37,570 nt of DNA from Sphingomonadaceae bacterium (GTDB lineage: Bacteria; Pseudomonadota; Alphaproteobacteria; Sphingomonadales; Sphingomonadaceae). The stretch's first letter is position 1, and every line of letters starts with the position of its first letter. Below the pieces are notes generated by a model. It saw only the letters and a list, made by a program, of their open reading frames with translations, was not told the DNA's origin and made no database searches. The position numbers were made by a program, and so were the translations under genes. The DNA lies in NCBI GenBank assembly GCA_030147805.1, contig JASBUR010000034.1, positions 1 to 37,570 of the forward strand, given 5' to 3'. This document shows, one piece after another, positions 1 through 8,482 of this stretch.

Positions 1-300
1 GCCGATTTCATCCAGACCTATATCTTTCCCGGCGGCATCTTGCCGAGCGAGCCGCGCCTCCGCGCGGCGGCGGAGCGCACCGGCCTGCGCTGGGGCGGCT
101 CGGCGGCGTTCGGCGCCCACTATGCCCGCACCTTGCGTGAATGGCGCGACCGCTATGACGCCGCGCGCACCGAGGGCCGGCTACCGGCGGGCTTCGACGC
201 GCGCTTCGACAAGATCTGGCGCTTCTACCTGATGTACTGCGAAGGCGGCTTCCGCTCGGGCGGCATCGACGTGGTGCAGGCGACGCTCGTCCGCCCGTGA
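1..300 (+). CDS. Cyclopropane-fatty-acyl-phospholipid synthase-like methyltransferase, C-terminal part
   Basis: The reading frame is open from the first base, so the gene begins before the window and only about 99 C-terminal residues are present. The visible part starts with a segment reading FIQTYIFPGG, then LPSEP, and ends with a helical stretch containing RFDKIWRFYLMYCEGGF. These are typical of the C-terminal end of the SAM-dependent CFA synthase family, which methylenates double bonds of membrane phospholipid acyl chains. The catalytic SAM-binding part lies outside the window. A homologous family member with another lipid substrate cannot be excluded. The next gene follows after 51 bp on the same strand. 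Confidence 0.8.
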   Translation, partial: ADFIQTYIFPGGILPSEPRLRAAAERTGLRWGGSAAFGAHYARTLREWRDRYDAARTEGRLPAGFDARFDKIWRFYLMYCEGGFRSGGIDVVQATLVRP

Positions 301-351
301 ACCCTTGCGCCCGCGCCCGCGTTTGATCCAGCGGGCGACGAGGAGAATCAC

Positions 352-684
352 ATGCGCGCGACGATCATCATGCTGGCGGGAGTCGCGCTGCTGGCCGCCT
401 GCGACGGTACCGCCGAGAACGCCGGCGAGATCCAAGATGCCGACAACGGCGAAGCGGTTGCGGTCGGCGCCGGACCGGCCGAGCGCATGGGCGAACGCGT
501 CGACCGGGCCCGCGAGTCGGCCGAACAGGCGGTCGATGCGCAGGCCGATGCGATCCGCGATCGTGCCGACCTCGACGCCGAACGGCTCGAGGCCGAAGCC
601 GATCGCCTCGAGGAGCGGGCCGATGCGGTGCGCGACGAGGCGAAGCGCGCCGCCGAGGCACTCAAGGAGCAGGTCGCCCGCTAG
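352..684 (+). CDS. Small predicted lipoprotein with charged coiled-coil
   Basis: A 110-residue protein starting MRATIIMLAG with a short hydrophobic signal and a lipobox LLAAC, giving lipidated Cys17. The mature part is an alanine-, glutamate-, arginine- and aspartate-rich helix from about residue 45 to the end, with heptad-like repeats such as AERLEAEADRLEERADAVR. It therefore looks like a membrane-anchored coiled coil. A good ribosome site (GAGGAG) lies just upstream of the ATG. No function can be assigned. It ends on the same CTAG tetranucleotide as the convergent gene on the other strand, leaving no room for a terminator between them. Confidence 0.7.
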   Translation: MRATIIMLAGVALLAACDGTAENAGEIQDADNGEAVAVGAGPAERMGERVDRARESAEQAVDAQADAIRDRADLDAERLEAEADRLEERADAVRDEAKRAAEALKEQVAR

Positions 685-1613
685 GGGGTCGACGGCTGCC
701 GCTGGAGCGCGCGGATGAGCCGGGTGCGCTGCTGGCGGGCGCGTCGGTCGAGCGGCAGCGCGTACAGCTCGCGCAGAAAGGTCTCGTCGAGCTGCGTGAG
801 ACCGGCGGGCGGGGCGTCGCCGAACAGCCCCAGGATCGACCCGTTGACCGGTTGCGACGACGGCGGGGTGACCTCGGCAAGCGCGACATAGGCAGCGTAA
901 GCGGCCACTGCGTCCAGCCGCGCGCCGCTCGACCGTGGCGCGTCGACGACGACCGTGGCGCCGGTCAGCGCGCGGTTCATCTGTGTGCTGATGTGGCTCG
1001 AATTATACTGCGACATTGTCACATTGTCGGCGCCGTTGCTCGGCATCGCGGGCCCGGGCACGCCGTCGACCGCCGCGAAAGGCGGATCGGTGGCGATGGC
1101 GCGAAGACCGGCCTTGCTGCGCAGCTCGTCGCGATACCACCAGCGAATCGGCGCCGGTCCGTTGAGCAGCGTCTGCCGCGCGTCGCCGGAGACGGCGCCG
1201 AGCCGCCGCCGGTTGCCGGCGCTGGCGCGCCGCGTGAAGGCCGCGCCGTCATCGACAAAGTTTATCGTCACGTTGGGGGCGCATCCCGCGGCGGCGAGGG
1301 GCGCGCGCGCGGTCGCGGCAACGTCGCGGAACTGCGCTTCGACGATCCGTGCATGGTCGGGCGACAGGCCGGTAATCCGCGGGCACACCTTGTCGATCCA
1401 GCGCGCGACCATTTCCTTGCCGGCGACGACGCCCGTCTGCTGCACATAGGCGATGGCGCGCCCGCGCGCGGCCGCGGGCGACAGCCGCTCGCCCTTCACG
1501 ATGATCTCGTCACTGTCCGATGCTGGCGGCGGGGCTTGCGCCGCGGTCAGCAGCAGCCCCGAAGCTGCCGCTATAATCGCTGTCGCCCGTCGACGTGCGT
1601 TCCGGTCGGCCAT
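681..1613 (-). CDS. Hypothetical exported protein
   Basis: The protein has 310 residues from the ATG at 1613, which is preceded by a GGGAGGG ribosome site. The frame stays open further upstream but would run into the tRNA gene, so the longer start is rejected. The N-terminus has a positive patch (RNARRR) and a hydrophobic core of a Sec signal peptide ending near AAQA. After it comes a short DEIIVKGERL segment that resembles the acidic linker found after signal peptides of many sphingomonad exported proteins. Two cysteines (in VCPRI and GCAPN) could form a disulfide. I recognise no catalytic motif. It is probably periplasmic or surface-associated. Confidence 0.65.
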   Translation of the reverse strand: MADRNARRRATAIIAAASGLLLTAAQAPPPASDSDEIIVKGERLSPAAARGRAIAYVQQTGVVAGKEMVARWIDKVCPRITGLSPDHARIVEAQFRDVAATARAPLAAAGCAPNVTINFVDDGAAFTRRASAGNRRRLGAVSGDARQTLLNGPAPIRWWYRDELRSKAGLRAIATDPPFAAVDGVPGPAMPSNGADNVTMSQYNSSHISTQMNRALTGATVVVDAPRSSGARLDAVAAYAAYVALAEVTPPSSQPVNGSILGLFGDAPPAGLTQLDETFLRELYALPLDRRARQQRTRLIRALQRQPSTP

Positions 1614-1724
1614 GACCGCCCTCCCAAAATGCCGTTGCCAGCATCGCACGCCGCGCGCCACCCCGTCAAAGGGCGCCGTGCCTAAGAGACTAGATCGAAG
1701 CGGATTTATCGGCTGCGGCGCGAA

Positions 1725-1799
1725 TGGAGCGGGTGACCGGGGTCGAACCGGCGACATCCAGCTTGGGAAGCTGACGTTCTACCACTGAACTACACCCGC
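1725..1799 (-). tRNA. tRNA-Gly (anticodon CCC)
   Basis: Read on the minus strand, the sequence has a 7-bp acceptor stem (GCGGGTG paired with CACCCGC), the D-arm signature AGTTCAGTGGTAGAAC, the anticodon loop TTCCCAA inside a CAGC/GCTG stem, and the T-arm GGTTCGACCC. The 3' CCA is genomically encoded at 1725-1727. The CCC anticodon reads GGG glycine codons. Confidence 0.95.
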
Positions 1800-2071
1800 T
1801 CAGACGCGTGACGCATCAGGCTCGTCTAACCCGAAGGCCCCGGTGTGGCTTCCCGAAGCTCGAGTGCCGGTACGGACGGGGACTCATCGACTCCGTCGCA
1901 TTCCGGACTTCGTCGCTCATAGCGTGGGCGCCGGTGGTCGTCGAGACCAGATCCTCACGGTCGAGCAGTGGCAAGGCGCGCACCCGTGGCTCCAGCGCTC
2001 GAGGCCGCTCGCACGTCAACGACATCGGCACGCCCGGCCGCGCGCTTCCGGCCCGTTACCGGGTGCGGCGG
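1800..2071. other. Intergenic stretch without a supported gene
   Basis: Between the tRNA and the end of the AsmA-like gene I see no supported gene or clear promoter. A short minus-strand frame with a GTG start (1816-2031) has an arginine-rich translation, no ribosome site and no recognisable motif, so it is not called. The tRNA promoter should lie at the left edge of this stretch, but no convincing -35/-10 pair was found. Confidence 0.5.
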
Positions 2072-5000
2072 TCAGGGCCCGCAAACCGGATAGGCCTTGC
2101 GCGCGCCGGCGTCGGCGGCGCCCGCGTCGGCTGGCGCTTCCGCCGTCGCCGACGCCGCGTCGGCAACCGGCTTCCTGCGACCGAGCAGCGGCCGGAAGAA
2201 CTTGTCGCTGAACAATTTGTCGACCTTCTTCTGCGAAGCCGTCACCGATGCGTCGACCCGCTGGGCCGCCCTCGCGCCTTCAACCACCGTGTTGGTGATC
2301 GCTCTGGTGCCGGGAAGCTGGCCCGGCAGGAATTCGTACGACGGCTTGTCGGGGGTGCCGCGAATGGCGAGCGGCAGGATAGGCGCCGATATCAGCGTCT
2401 TGCCCGTCGACACGCGGCTCAGCACCGCGACTTGCCCCTTGACGAGCAGGTCCATCGCCAGCCGCGGCAGCTGCGTCGTGCCGCCGACCGACAGCGAATA
2501 GCCCGTCGTCCGGAAGCGTCCGTCGCTGATCTGAAGCAACCCGTCGCGCAGAAGGATGCTGCCGCTGAGTTCGTCGAAGGGGGTCCGCGCGCCGGCGGCG
2601 ACGCCGCCGTCCGCATCGCCGCCGGCTGTCCGCTGCGTGAGGTCGACGTCGTTCAGCGCGCCGTCGCGGATCGCGATCCGTCCATCGGCCGCGGCGTTGC
2701 GCATCAGCGCCTCGACGAGTGAGCCGCTCTCGCCGGCGCGCGCGAACAGCGAAGCCGGCGCGCCGCCGCGCAACTCGGCGTCGAGCCGGCCCGTGCCGAA
2801 CAAGCGGAAGCCGGCATGGCGGCACGCATCGGCCAGGTTCATGTTGGCGACCGACAGCTCGACTCGGCCGTCGCTCGCCGACGTGCCGGCAAGCGCGAGG
2901 CGCAGGTTGACCGTGCCGCCGTAGAGCGACGGATAGACGATCGTGCCCGTCACCCGCTCGCCGGCGTCCGCGCCCTTCAGCACGAGCTCATAGCGCCCCT
3001 TGGGCAGGTCGAGCGCCTTCCAGCGGAACGCGTCGATCTCGCCGGCGAGCTGTCCGCGCGCCGCGGCCCAGTCGAAGCTGCCGCCGCGCATCGGCAGGTC
3101 GAGCCGGCCCCGCATCCGCACCCGGCCGCTGTCGAGCGCGAGCGAGCGGGCCTCGACGGCGCGGCGCGGATTGACGACGAGATCGGCGGCCAGCGTCTGA
3201 CGCGCGCCCAGCAGCTCGCGCAGCCACGGCGGCGTGTCGGCGAGGAAGGTGGCGGCGATCGGCCCGGTGATCGCGACCTTCGCGGTCGTGTCGCCAGCGC
3301 CGGCGAGGCCGACATCCGACGAGAGTGTCAGCGGACCGAGGCGGGCGCCGGCCACGCGCAATACCAGGCCGCGCGGGCTGCCGCGAAACTCGACCGGCAT
3401 CACCAGCGCATGACCGAGCATGTCGGGCGGCAACATGCCGAGCACGCTCGGAAACAGCGCCGCGGCCTCGCCCGCGCGCGCCGCGCGGACGGTGAGCGTG
3501 CCGGCAAGATCGCTGGCCGACCGTCCGGAAAAGGCGCCGACGAGCTTGAGCGCGCCCACCTCGGCGCGGACGTCCTCGAAGGCGAATCCCGACCTGGCGG
3601 GCCGCAGAACGAAGCTCGCCTCGGCGCGCTGGTTGCCGAGCGCGGCGCTCGGGAGCAGCCCGGGGTCGCGGATGAAGTCGCGCAGGCGCCCGGCCAGCGT
3701 CACGCGCATCGGCTGGTCGGGGCCGAAGCCGCCGCTGAGCGGCGAGGCGCTCATCTCGACGGACGAGGCGGCGAGGGTCAGGCTCGCCAGCGCGGGTCCC
3801 CTGGGGGTGAAGCCGACGCGCGCGCTGCCGGTCACCGCCTCGTCGGGCCAATAGTCGACGCCCGATCCGATCAGCGTCTTCAGCCATGGCGCGTCTGCCG
3901 GCTTGCCGAAGGCCAGCCGGAAGGCACCGGTGCCGCGCAGCTGCCGCGGCACGGTCCCCGTCAGCTGGAGCCCCGGCAGCGACACCGCCAGGAGCCCGCC
4001 CCGGCTCATGATCTCCGTAAGCTCGCGACCGCCTGCCGGCCGGAAGCTTGCGGTGGCCGGTCCCCACCTGGTCGTGGCGCGAGCCACCAGCGTCGCGCCG
4101 GGCTTCAGCGGTAACGGCAGGTCGAGCCTGGCATCGGTCAGCCGCATTTCGCGTCCGGCGACCAAAGCATCGGCGGTGATGCCAAGCGCTTTCGTCGGGT
4201 CATAGGCGAGCGTCACGCCGCGGACGAGCTGCCCGCGCAGGCGCAGCTGGCCAATGTCGGCATCGACGACGAGCGCCGGCTCCTTCGCCGCCGGATCGGC
4301 GAAGGCGGCGGCGAGCCGCCGTGCCGCCGCCGTGAACAGGGCCTCGCGGGCCGGCGCGGCGAGGTCGATATCGGCGAGCCTGGCCGCCACCTTGAGGCTT
4401 CCGCCGCCATGCGCCTCGATCTTGCCGTCGAGCGTCACCGACGCAAGGCGACCCGAGGCCCTGAATGCATCGAAGGTCGTGCCCTCGTCATCGAGCTCGA
4501 TGGCGCCGGCGAGGGTCAGCGTCGCGTCGTCGCGCTTTTCGAGCAGCGCCAGAAGCGTCAGCGCGTCGGCCAGCGATGCCGGCGCACGCGGCGAGGCGCG
4601 CAGCGCGGGCAGATTGCCCGATGCGCTGACCCGGAGCCCGGGGCTGCCGAGCATCGCCTCGGTGAACGCAAGATCGAGTGCCAGCGTCGACGCGGGACCG
4701 CCTTGTCCGATGGTTATGCCCAACCCGTCGATCGGGCCCCCGGCACCGCCCCGCAGGCGAACGGCGATCGGGCGGGCCGCCCCGGTCAGCTCGGTGCGGC
4801 CGACGAGCGTCAGCCGGTTGTCGCCCGTCCCGGCGCCGAGGCGCGCGTCGAGCAGCGTCAGCGTCGGCGCATCGGGCGCCGCGCGCGACGTCAGCCGCAG
4901 TTGGCCAAGGTCATCGCCCGCGCGGCTGGCGGGCCCGGCGCTGCGCAGGCCGATGCCATACTGGGTCGCGCGTCGCCGGGGATCGATCAGCGTCAGGTCG

Positions 5001-5812
5001 ACGTCGCTGCGGATCGCGAAGCGCTGGAGCAGCGACGCGGCCTCGTCGGCGACGAGCGTCAGCTGCTCGCGAGCCGCGCCGATCGCATTTTCCGCCGCGT
5101 CGTCGACATCCGCCTGCTGCCACCGCAGCCTGGCGGCATGCGTCACCGAGGCGCGGGCGAGGTCGGCGGCACCGCGCCCGGTCACGAGAAGCTTGGGGCC
5201 CTGCAGGCGGTAGTCGACCGCTAGCCGCTGGTCGGCCGTCGGCGACAGCGCCACCTCGATCTCGTCGGGCAGCGCAGCGAGTTCCTGCCCGCGGCGGCCG
5301 AGCAGCGCGGCGAGGATCGGTGCAGCGCGCCGCCCGTCGACACGCAGTTCCGGAAGCGCCTGCCGTTTTCCCCGCGCGCGGCCGGCGGTGTAGCGCGCAT
5401 TGAGCGACGAGGCGCCGCGACCGAGCCGGAGGACGAGCGACTCGAGGCCGCCGTTCAGCCGCTCCGTCTCGACCGAGCCGGGGTAGGCGCCGATCTTGAA
5501 GCTGGCGGTCGTGCGGCCATCGCCGAGCGCGGTCCGCCCCTCCAGGCGCGCGATGTGCATCGTGTCGGGCAGCGCGGCATGCTGGAGTTCGATGCCCGCC
5601 CCGCTGAACCGGGGCGCGCCCTGCGCCAGCGACAGGAGGTCGAGGCTCAGCTCCTCCGCCGCGGTGATCGCGAGGCCGCTGTCGTCGAGGGCGAAGCGGT
5701 TGAGCGACCAGCGCAGGATCTCCGCCTGCATCACCGCGACCCCCGCCGCCGCGCCGACGAGCAGGCCGGCGACGGTCCACCCCTTCCAGCGCGATCCGCG
5801 CAGCTCAGCCAT
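2072..5812 (-). CDS. AsmA-like envelope protein (AsmA/YhdP/TamB/YdbH type)
   Basis: A 1246-residue protein with one N-terminal membrane segment (about residues 12-30, GLLVGAAAGVAVM) followed by a very long region of alternating beta-rich repeats without catalytic motifs. The C-terminal part, roughly residues 1050-1190, contains the ELSGSILLRDGLLQISDGRF-type segment typical of the AsmA C-terminal domain. In known family members the repeats form a lipid-carrying groove that spans the periplasm and moves phospholipids between the inner and outer membrane. That role here is inferred from architecture. The order of repeats does not let me choose between AsmA, YhdP, TamB and YdbH subfamilies. Two outer-membrane barrel genes lie directly upstream on the same strand, the nearer only 39 bp away, so they may be co-transcribed. 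Confidence 0.75.
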   Translation of the reverse strand: MAELRGSRWKGWTVAGLLVGAAAGVAVMQAEILRWSLNRFALDDSGLAITAAEELSLDLLSLAQGAPRFSGAGIELQHAALPDTMHIARLEGRTALGDGRTTASFKIGAYPGSVETERLNGGLESLVLRLGRGASSLNARYTAGRARGKRQALPELRVDGRRAAPILAALLGRRGQELAALPDEIEVALSPTADQRLAVDYRLQGPKLLVTGRGAADLARASVTHAARLRWQQADVDDAAENAIGAAREQLTLVADEAASLLQRFAIRSDVDLTLIDPRRRATQYGIGLRSAGPASRAGDDLGQLRLTSRAAPDAPTLTLLDARLGAGTGDNRLTLVGRTELTGAARPIAVRLRGGAGGPIDGLGITIGQGGPASTLALDLAFTEAMLGSPGLRVSASGNLPALRASPRAPASLADALTLLALLEKRDDATLTLAGAIELDDEGTTFDAFRASGRLASVTLDGKIEAHGGGSLKVAARLADIDLAAPAREALFTAAARRLAAAFADPAAKEPALVVDADIGQLRLRGQLVRGVTLAYDPTKALGITADALVAGREMRLTDARLDLPLPLKPGATLVARATTRWGPATASFRPAGGRELTEIMSRGGLLAVSLPGLQLTGTVPRQLRGTGAFRLAFGKPADAPWLKTLIGSGVDYWPDEAVTGSARVGFTPRGPALASLTLAASSVEMSASPLSGGFGPDQPMRVTLAGRLRDFIRDPGLLPSAALGNQRAEASFVLRPARSGFAFEDVRAEVGALKLVGAFSGRSASDLAGTLTVRAARAGEAAALFPSVLGMLPPDMLGHALVMPVEFRGSPRGLVLRVAGARLGPLTLSSDVGLAGAGDTTAKVAITGPIAATFLADTPPWLRELLGARQTLAADLVVNPRRAVEARSLALDSGRVRMRGRLDLPMRGGSFDWAAARGQLAGEIDAFRWKALDLPKGRYELVLKGADAGERVTGTIVYPSLYGGTVNLRLALAGTSASDGRVELSVANMNLADACRHAGFRLFGTGRLDAELRGGAPASLFARAGESGSLVEALMRNAAADGRIAIRDGALNDVDLTQRTAGGDADGGVAAGARTPFDELSGSILLRDGLLQISDGRFRTTGYSLSVGGTTQLPRLAMDLLVKGQVAVLSRVSTGKTLISAPILPLAIRGTPDKPSYEFLPGQLPGTRAITNTVVEGARAAQRVDASVTASQKKVDKLFSDKFFRPLLGRRKPVADAASATAEAPADAGAADAGARKAYPVCGP

Positions 5813-5851
5813 CCGACCTCGCGCTCCTGATGCCTGCGGGCCGGCGACGCG

Positions 5852-7111
5852 TCAGAACGCGTAGCCGAAGCTCAGGACGTAGCGGTTGAAATTGCGTCCG
5901 AAGGTGCCGTTGACGCCGAGGCGGAACAGCGAGCCGATCGCTCCTGCGTTGCGCGTCCCGATCGTCAGGCTGACGTCGTGGAACGAGCTCATGTAGAGGT
6001 CGGTCCCGCCGAAGTTGGTCATCGCATAGGCGGCCTGGATCGAGGTGCTTTCGCTGCCGAGGAACGAGAAATCGAGCGGCTTTTCGTACATCACGCCATT
6101 CTTCGCGACGATGTTCTTGATGCCATAGTCTCCCTTCACGTCGCCGGCCTTGAACGGCACGCTGAAATTGTAGCCGGCCATGTTGGCGAGGGTGAAGCTG
6201 CCGATGTCGCCGGCGTCGTAGACATAGCGACTGGTCATCGAGAGGTTGGCGAGGATCGAGGCGGCGCCGGCGTCGGCGGAGCCGACACCGGCGATCGACA
6301 CGCGCGGCGTCAGATACCATTGGTTTTTCGACTCGACCGAGGTCACCGGGAACTGGAACCCCGCGCCCAGGCCCACCGTCCCCGTCTTGGCGCCCGACTG
6401 GTCGAGATAGGAGATCGGCAGCGCGAACTGCAGCTGGTAGCGGGGATCGTCGTCGAAGCGCACGGTATAGGCGAGCGGAAGGTTGACGGTGCGGCCGCGC
6501 ACGCCCTGCGCCTTGAAGGTGCCCGCCGACAGGCCGATGAACAGCCGATTCTCGGTGTCCGAACTCGAGCTGACGTTGGCGTTGCTGTCGAAGCCGCCGA
6601 AGGCAAAGTCCTGCGACACCATCTGCGACTGCAGGCTGTTGGGGTTGCCGGCCGTCGGGTCGTTGGGCGACGAGCGGATCAGTGCGCGCTGGATACGACG
6701 CAGGATGTCGCCGGAATTCTCGAGCAGATAGTCGCCGAGCTGCTCGAGGCTGTCGTCGCGGTCGAAGCCCGTGAAGGCGCCCGAAAGGCCGATCTCGGGG
6801 ATCGAATATTCGACGCGCGAGCCGCCGAGCTGGGGGAAGGCGATGCCGATATCGAGGCCGCGGAAGTTGATGTTGCCGTTGACCGTCGAAAAATCGTCGC
6901 GGTAGCCGCTCGCCTCGCGACGGAAGCGTTCGCTCTCGGTGAATTCGATGACGCTGCGCGCATTGTCGAAGCTCACGTCGAAGTTCTGCGTCGGCGCGCC
7001 GGCGCCGTTCCCCAGCGTCCCGGTCACCCGGAACAGCTCGTCCGCCGATGCGCTGCCCGATGCCATTGCCGACGCTGCGCCGACCACAACCGCTGCCTTG
7101 CGGAAACCCAT
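5852..7111 (-). CDS. Outer-membrane beta-barrel protein
   Basis: The protein has 419 residues from the ATG at 7111, which has a GGGGG ribosome site about 6 nt upstream. A further in-frame ATG at 7132 has none. MGFRKAAVVVGAASAMASGSASA is a Sec signal. The mature protein is rich in alternating hydrophobic/polar strands and ends in YVLSFGYAF, with the C-terminal aromatic residue required for BAM-dependent barrel insertion. The first 150 mature residues look like a plug or passenger region (TGTLGNGAG, RVEYSIPEIGLSG). The substrate is unknown. It follows another barrel gene after 57 bp. Confidence 0.7.
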   Translation of the reverse strand: MGFRKAAVVVGAASAMASGSASADELFRVTGTLGNGAGAPTQNFDVSFDNARSVIEFTESERFRREASGYRDDFSTVNGNINFRGLDIGIAFPQLGGSRVEYSIPEIGLSGAFTGFDRDDSLEQLGDYLLENSGDILRRIQRALIRSSPNDPTAGNPNSLQSQMVSQDFAFGGFDSNANVSSSSDTENRLFIGLSAGTFKAQGVRGRTVNLPLAYTVRFDDDPRYQLQFALPISYLDQSGAKTGTVGLGAGFQFPVTSVESKNQWYLTPRVSIAGVGSADAGAASILANLSMTSRYVYDAGDIGSFTLANMAGYNFSVPFKAGDVKGDYGIKNIVAKNGVMYEKPLDFSFLGSESTSIQAAYAMTNFGGTDLYMSSFHDVSLTIGTRNAGAIGSLFRLGVNGTFGRNFNRYVLSFGYAF

Positions 7112-7168
7112 CTCAACCCCCTGCGATGTCATGAAAGAGGGGCCGGCCGCGTGCCGGCCCCCGCCGCT

Positions 7169-7831
7169 CTAGAAGCGGTAGCCGACCGACAGCTGCACCA
7201 CCGGATAGACCTTGAAATTGTCGATATCGTCCTCGATCTCGCGCTCTTCGGCCTCGAGGCTCGCCTGGAACGCGGCGTTGGTCGCCAGCGTGCCGGTCGC
7301 GCGCAGCGCGTTGATCTCGGGCGAGCCCTGGAACATCGCACCCGCTTCGATGCCGACGCTGAAGCCCGGCGACAGTCCGCCGGCCCAGCCGAGCGTCAGC
7401 GTCGGCGCGAAGTCATTCGCCTTCACATTGCCACTGAGCGTGCCGATCTGCGCCGGGGTATAGGTGGTGTCGCCGATCTCGGCGCTCGTGGTCGGCGTGG
7501 CGCGCAGGCGCACCTTGTTGTTGCTGATGCGCGCGCCGCCCGACAGGCGGAAACCGCCGCCGAACGGGTGGACGTCGAGCATGGCGCCGAACGAATTCAG
7601 CTTGAGCTTGCCGTTGTAATCGACGTCGCTCGATCCGACGTCGCGGCTGAAGCCGAGGAACGTCGCATTGGCGCGCAGCCCGATGTTTTCGGACAGGCGA
7701 TAGCTTGCTTCGGGCCCGATCCCGAGTGTGCCGCCGGTCACACCAAGCTTGAAGCCACCGGCGTCCTGCGCCGCGACCGGTGCGGTGAAAGCCGCGGCTG
7801 CAACTGCAGCGAGGAACCAACCCGTCTTCAT
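7169..7831 (-). CDS. Small outer-membrane beta-barrel protein
   Basis: The protein has 220 residues, starting MKTGWFLAAVAAAAFTAPVAAQ, a clear Sec signal with cleavage after VAAQ or AAQD. The ATG at 7831 has an AGGGGG ribosome site. The open frame extends some 120 codons further upstream, but that part has non-coding composition. The mature part shows amphipathic strands (GFKLGVTGGTLGIGPEASYR) and ends VVQLSVGYRF with a terminal Phe, as in OmpA-like or OprF-like eight-stranded barrels. No peptidoglycan-binding domain follows. Function is unknown. It is first of two consecutive barrel genes on the minus strand. Confidence 0.7.
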   Translation of the reverse strand: MKTGWFLAAVAAAAFTAPVAAQDAGGFKLGVTGGTLGIGPEASYRLSENIGLRANATFLGFSRDVGSSDVDYNGKLKLNSFGAMLDVHPFGGGFRLSGGARISNNKVRLRATPTTSAEIGDTTYTPAQIGTLSGNVKANDFAPTLTLGWAGGLSPGFSVGIEAGAMFQGSPEINALRATGTLATNAAFQASLEAEEREIEDDIDNFKVYPVVQLSVGYRF

Positions 7832-8129
7832 CTGACCCCCTTTAACCCCTTGAGATATCCTGCTCGTAACGGTCGGGGTGGCACAGCCGCATCCCCCAAA
7901 CGGGTGAAGGGGGCCGGTCGGCAGGCGGCCGCCGCCGGGGGACACACGCCTGTTGCCCGGATGCATCAAGGCAGGATCGATGCCACAGGACTGGCTGTGG
8001 TCGTGCCGCCCGCCGGTCGTGGCCGGCCGCCGCCGGGACGGGGCAGGAGCGGCGAGGGCGGCCACGCTTGGCAGGTCGAGGTTTCGCAGAAGCGTGCCGC
8101 TGATCGTGGCCAGCAGGGGGTCGCGAATG

Positions 8130-8144
8130 CGCCCATTATGGGCG
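8130..8144. promoter_or_regulatory. Palindrome upstream of the sigma-54 promoter, possible activator site
   Basis: CGCCCAT and ATGGGCG are perfect inverted arms around a single T. The centre is about 116 bp upstream of the GG at -24 of the sigma-54 promoter, a usual distance for bacterial enhancer-binding proteins. The assignment rests on position and symmetry only. Confidence 0.35.
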
Positions 8145-8251
8145 TCACCCAGGCAGGCGCCACTGTCCGATCCCGCACACGCGACTGTCCGCAATCGAAC
8201 GACATGTAAATCTCCGCGTCGCTCGTCCTAATCGTCTCAATGGTTTAGCTA

Positions 8252-8267
8252 TGGCACGATAATTGCT
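8252..8267 (+). promoter_or_regulatory. Sigma-54 (RpoN) promoter upstream of the tldD operon
   Basis: TGGCACgataaTTGCT matches the sigma-54 consensus TGGCAC-N5-TTGCW at every defined position, with the correct GG-N10-GC spacing. The predicted start is near 8278, giving a leader of about 200 nt before tldD. Confidence 0.7.
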
Positions 8268-8361
8268 GCGTCTTCCGGTGGTCGCGGGAAGGGGGGCCAG
8301 CAGCGTTTGAACGACGGGCGGTATCAGGCCGAGGCTTCGGCCGGGGGCCCGGAATAAGGGT

Positions 8362-8390
8362 TTGACCGTGCCCGACCGGGCCGCGATGAT
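8362..8390 (+). promoter_or_regulatory. Possible sigma-70 promoter for the tldD operon
   Basis: TTGACC at 8362-8367, a 17-bp spacer and GATGAT at 8385-8390 (four of six consensus bases). It lies about 90 bp before the protease gene. It could give basal expression next to the sigma-54 promoter. Such matches arise by chance, so this is tentative. Confidence 0.35.
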
Positions 8391-8482
8391 CCCGTCATCG
8401 CCTCGTCGGGCGCCATTCATGATCCTTCGCACGACATCCTGTTTCGCTCCCGCCCTGCGCGGGTCTGCCGGTGGAGAAGAGC

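Larger units (their letters stand above)
7832..8482. promoter_or_regulatory. 650-bp divergent regulatory region
   Basis: This separates the minus-strand barrel genes from the plus-strand protease operon. It holds a 15-bp perfect palindrome CGCCCATTATGGGCG (8130-8144), a consensus sigma-54 promoter (8252-8267), a stem-loop GGCCGA/TCGGCC (8327-8342) and a sigma-70-like promoter (8362-8390). Another small stem CCACAG/CTGTGG lies at 7983-8000. Long open frames here have no ribosome sites and no plausible composition. I see no supported protein gene. A small RNA starting at the sigma-54 promoter is possible. Confidence 0.5.

Noticed and set aside
1816..2031. 71-codon minus-strand frame beside the tRNA
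   Set aside because: GTG start without ribosome site, arginine/proline-rich composition, no recognisable motif.
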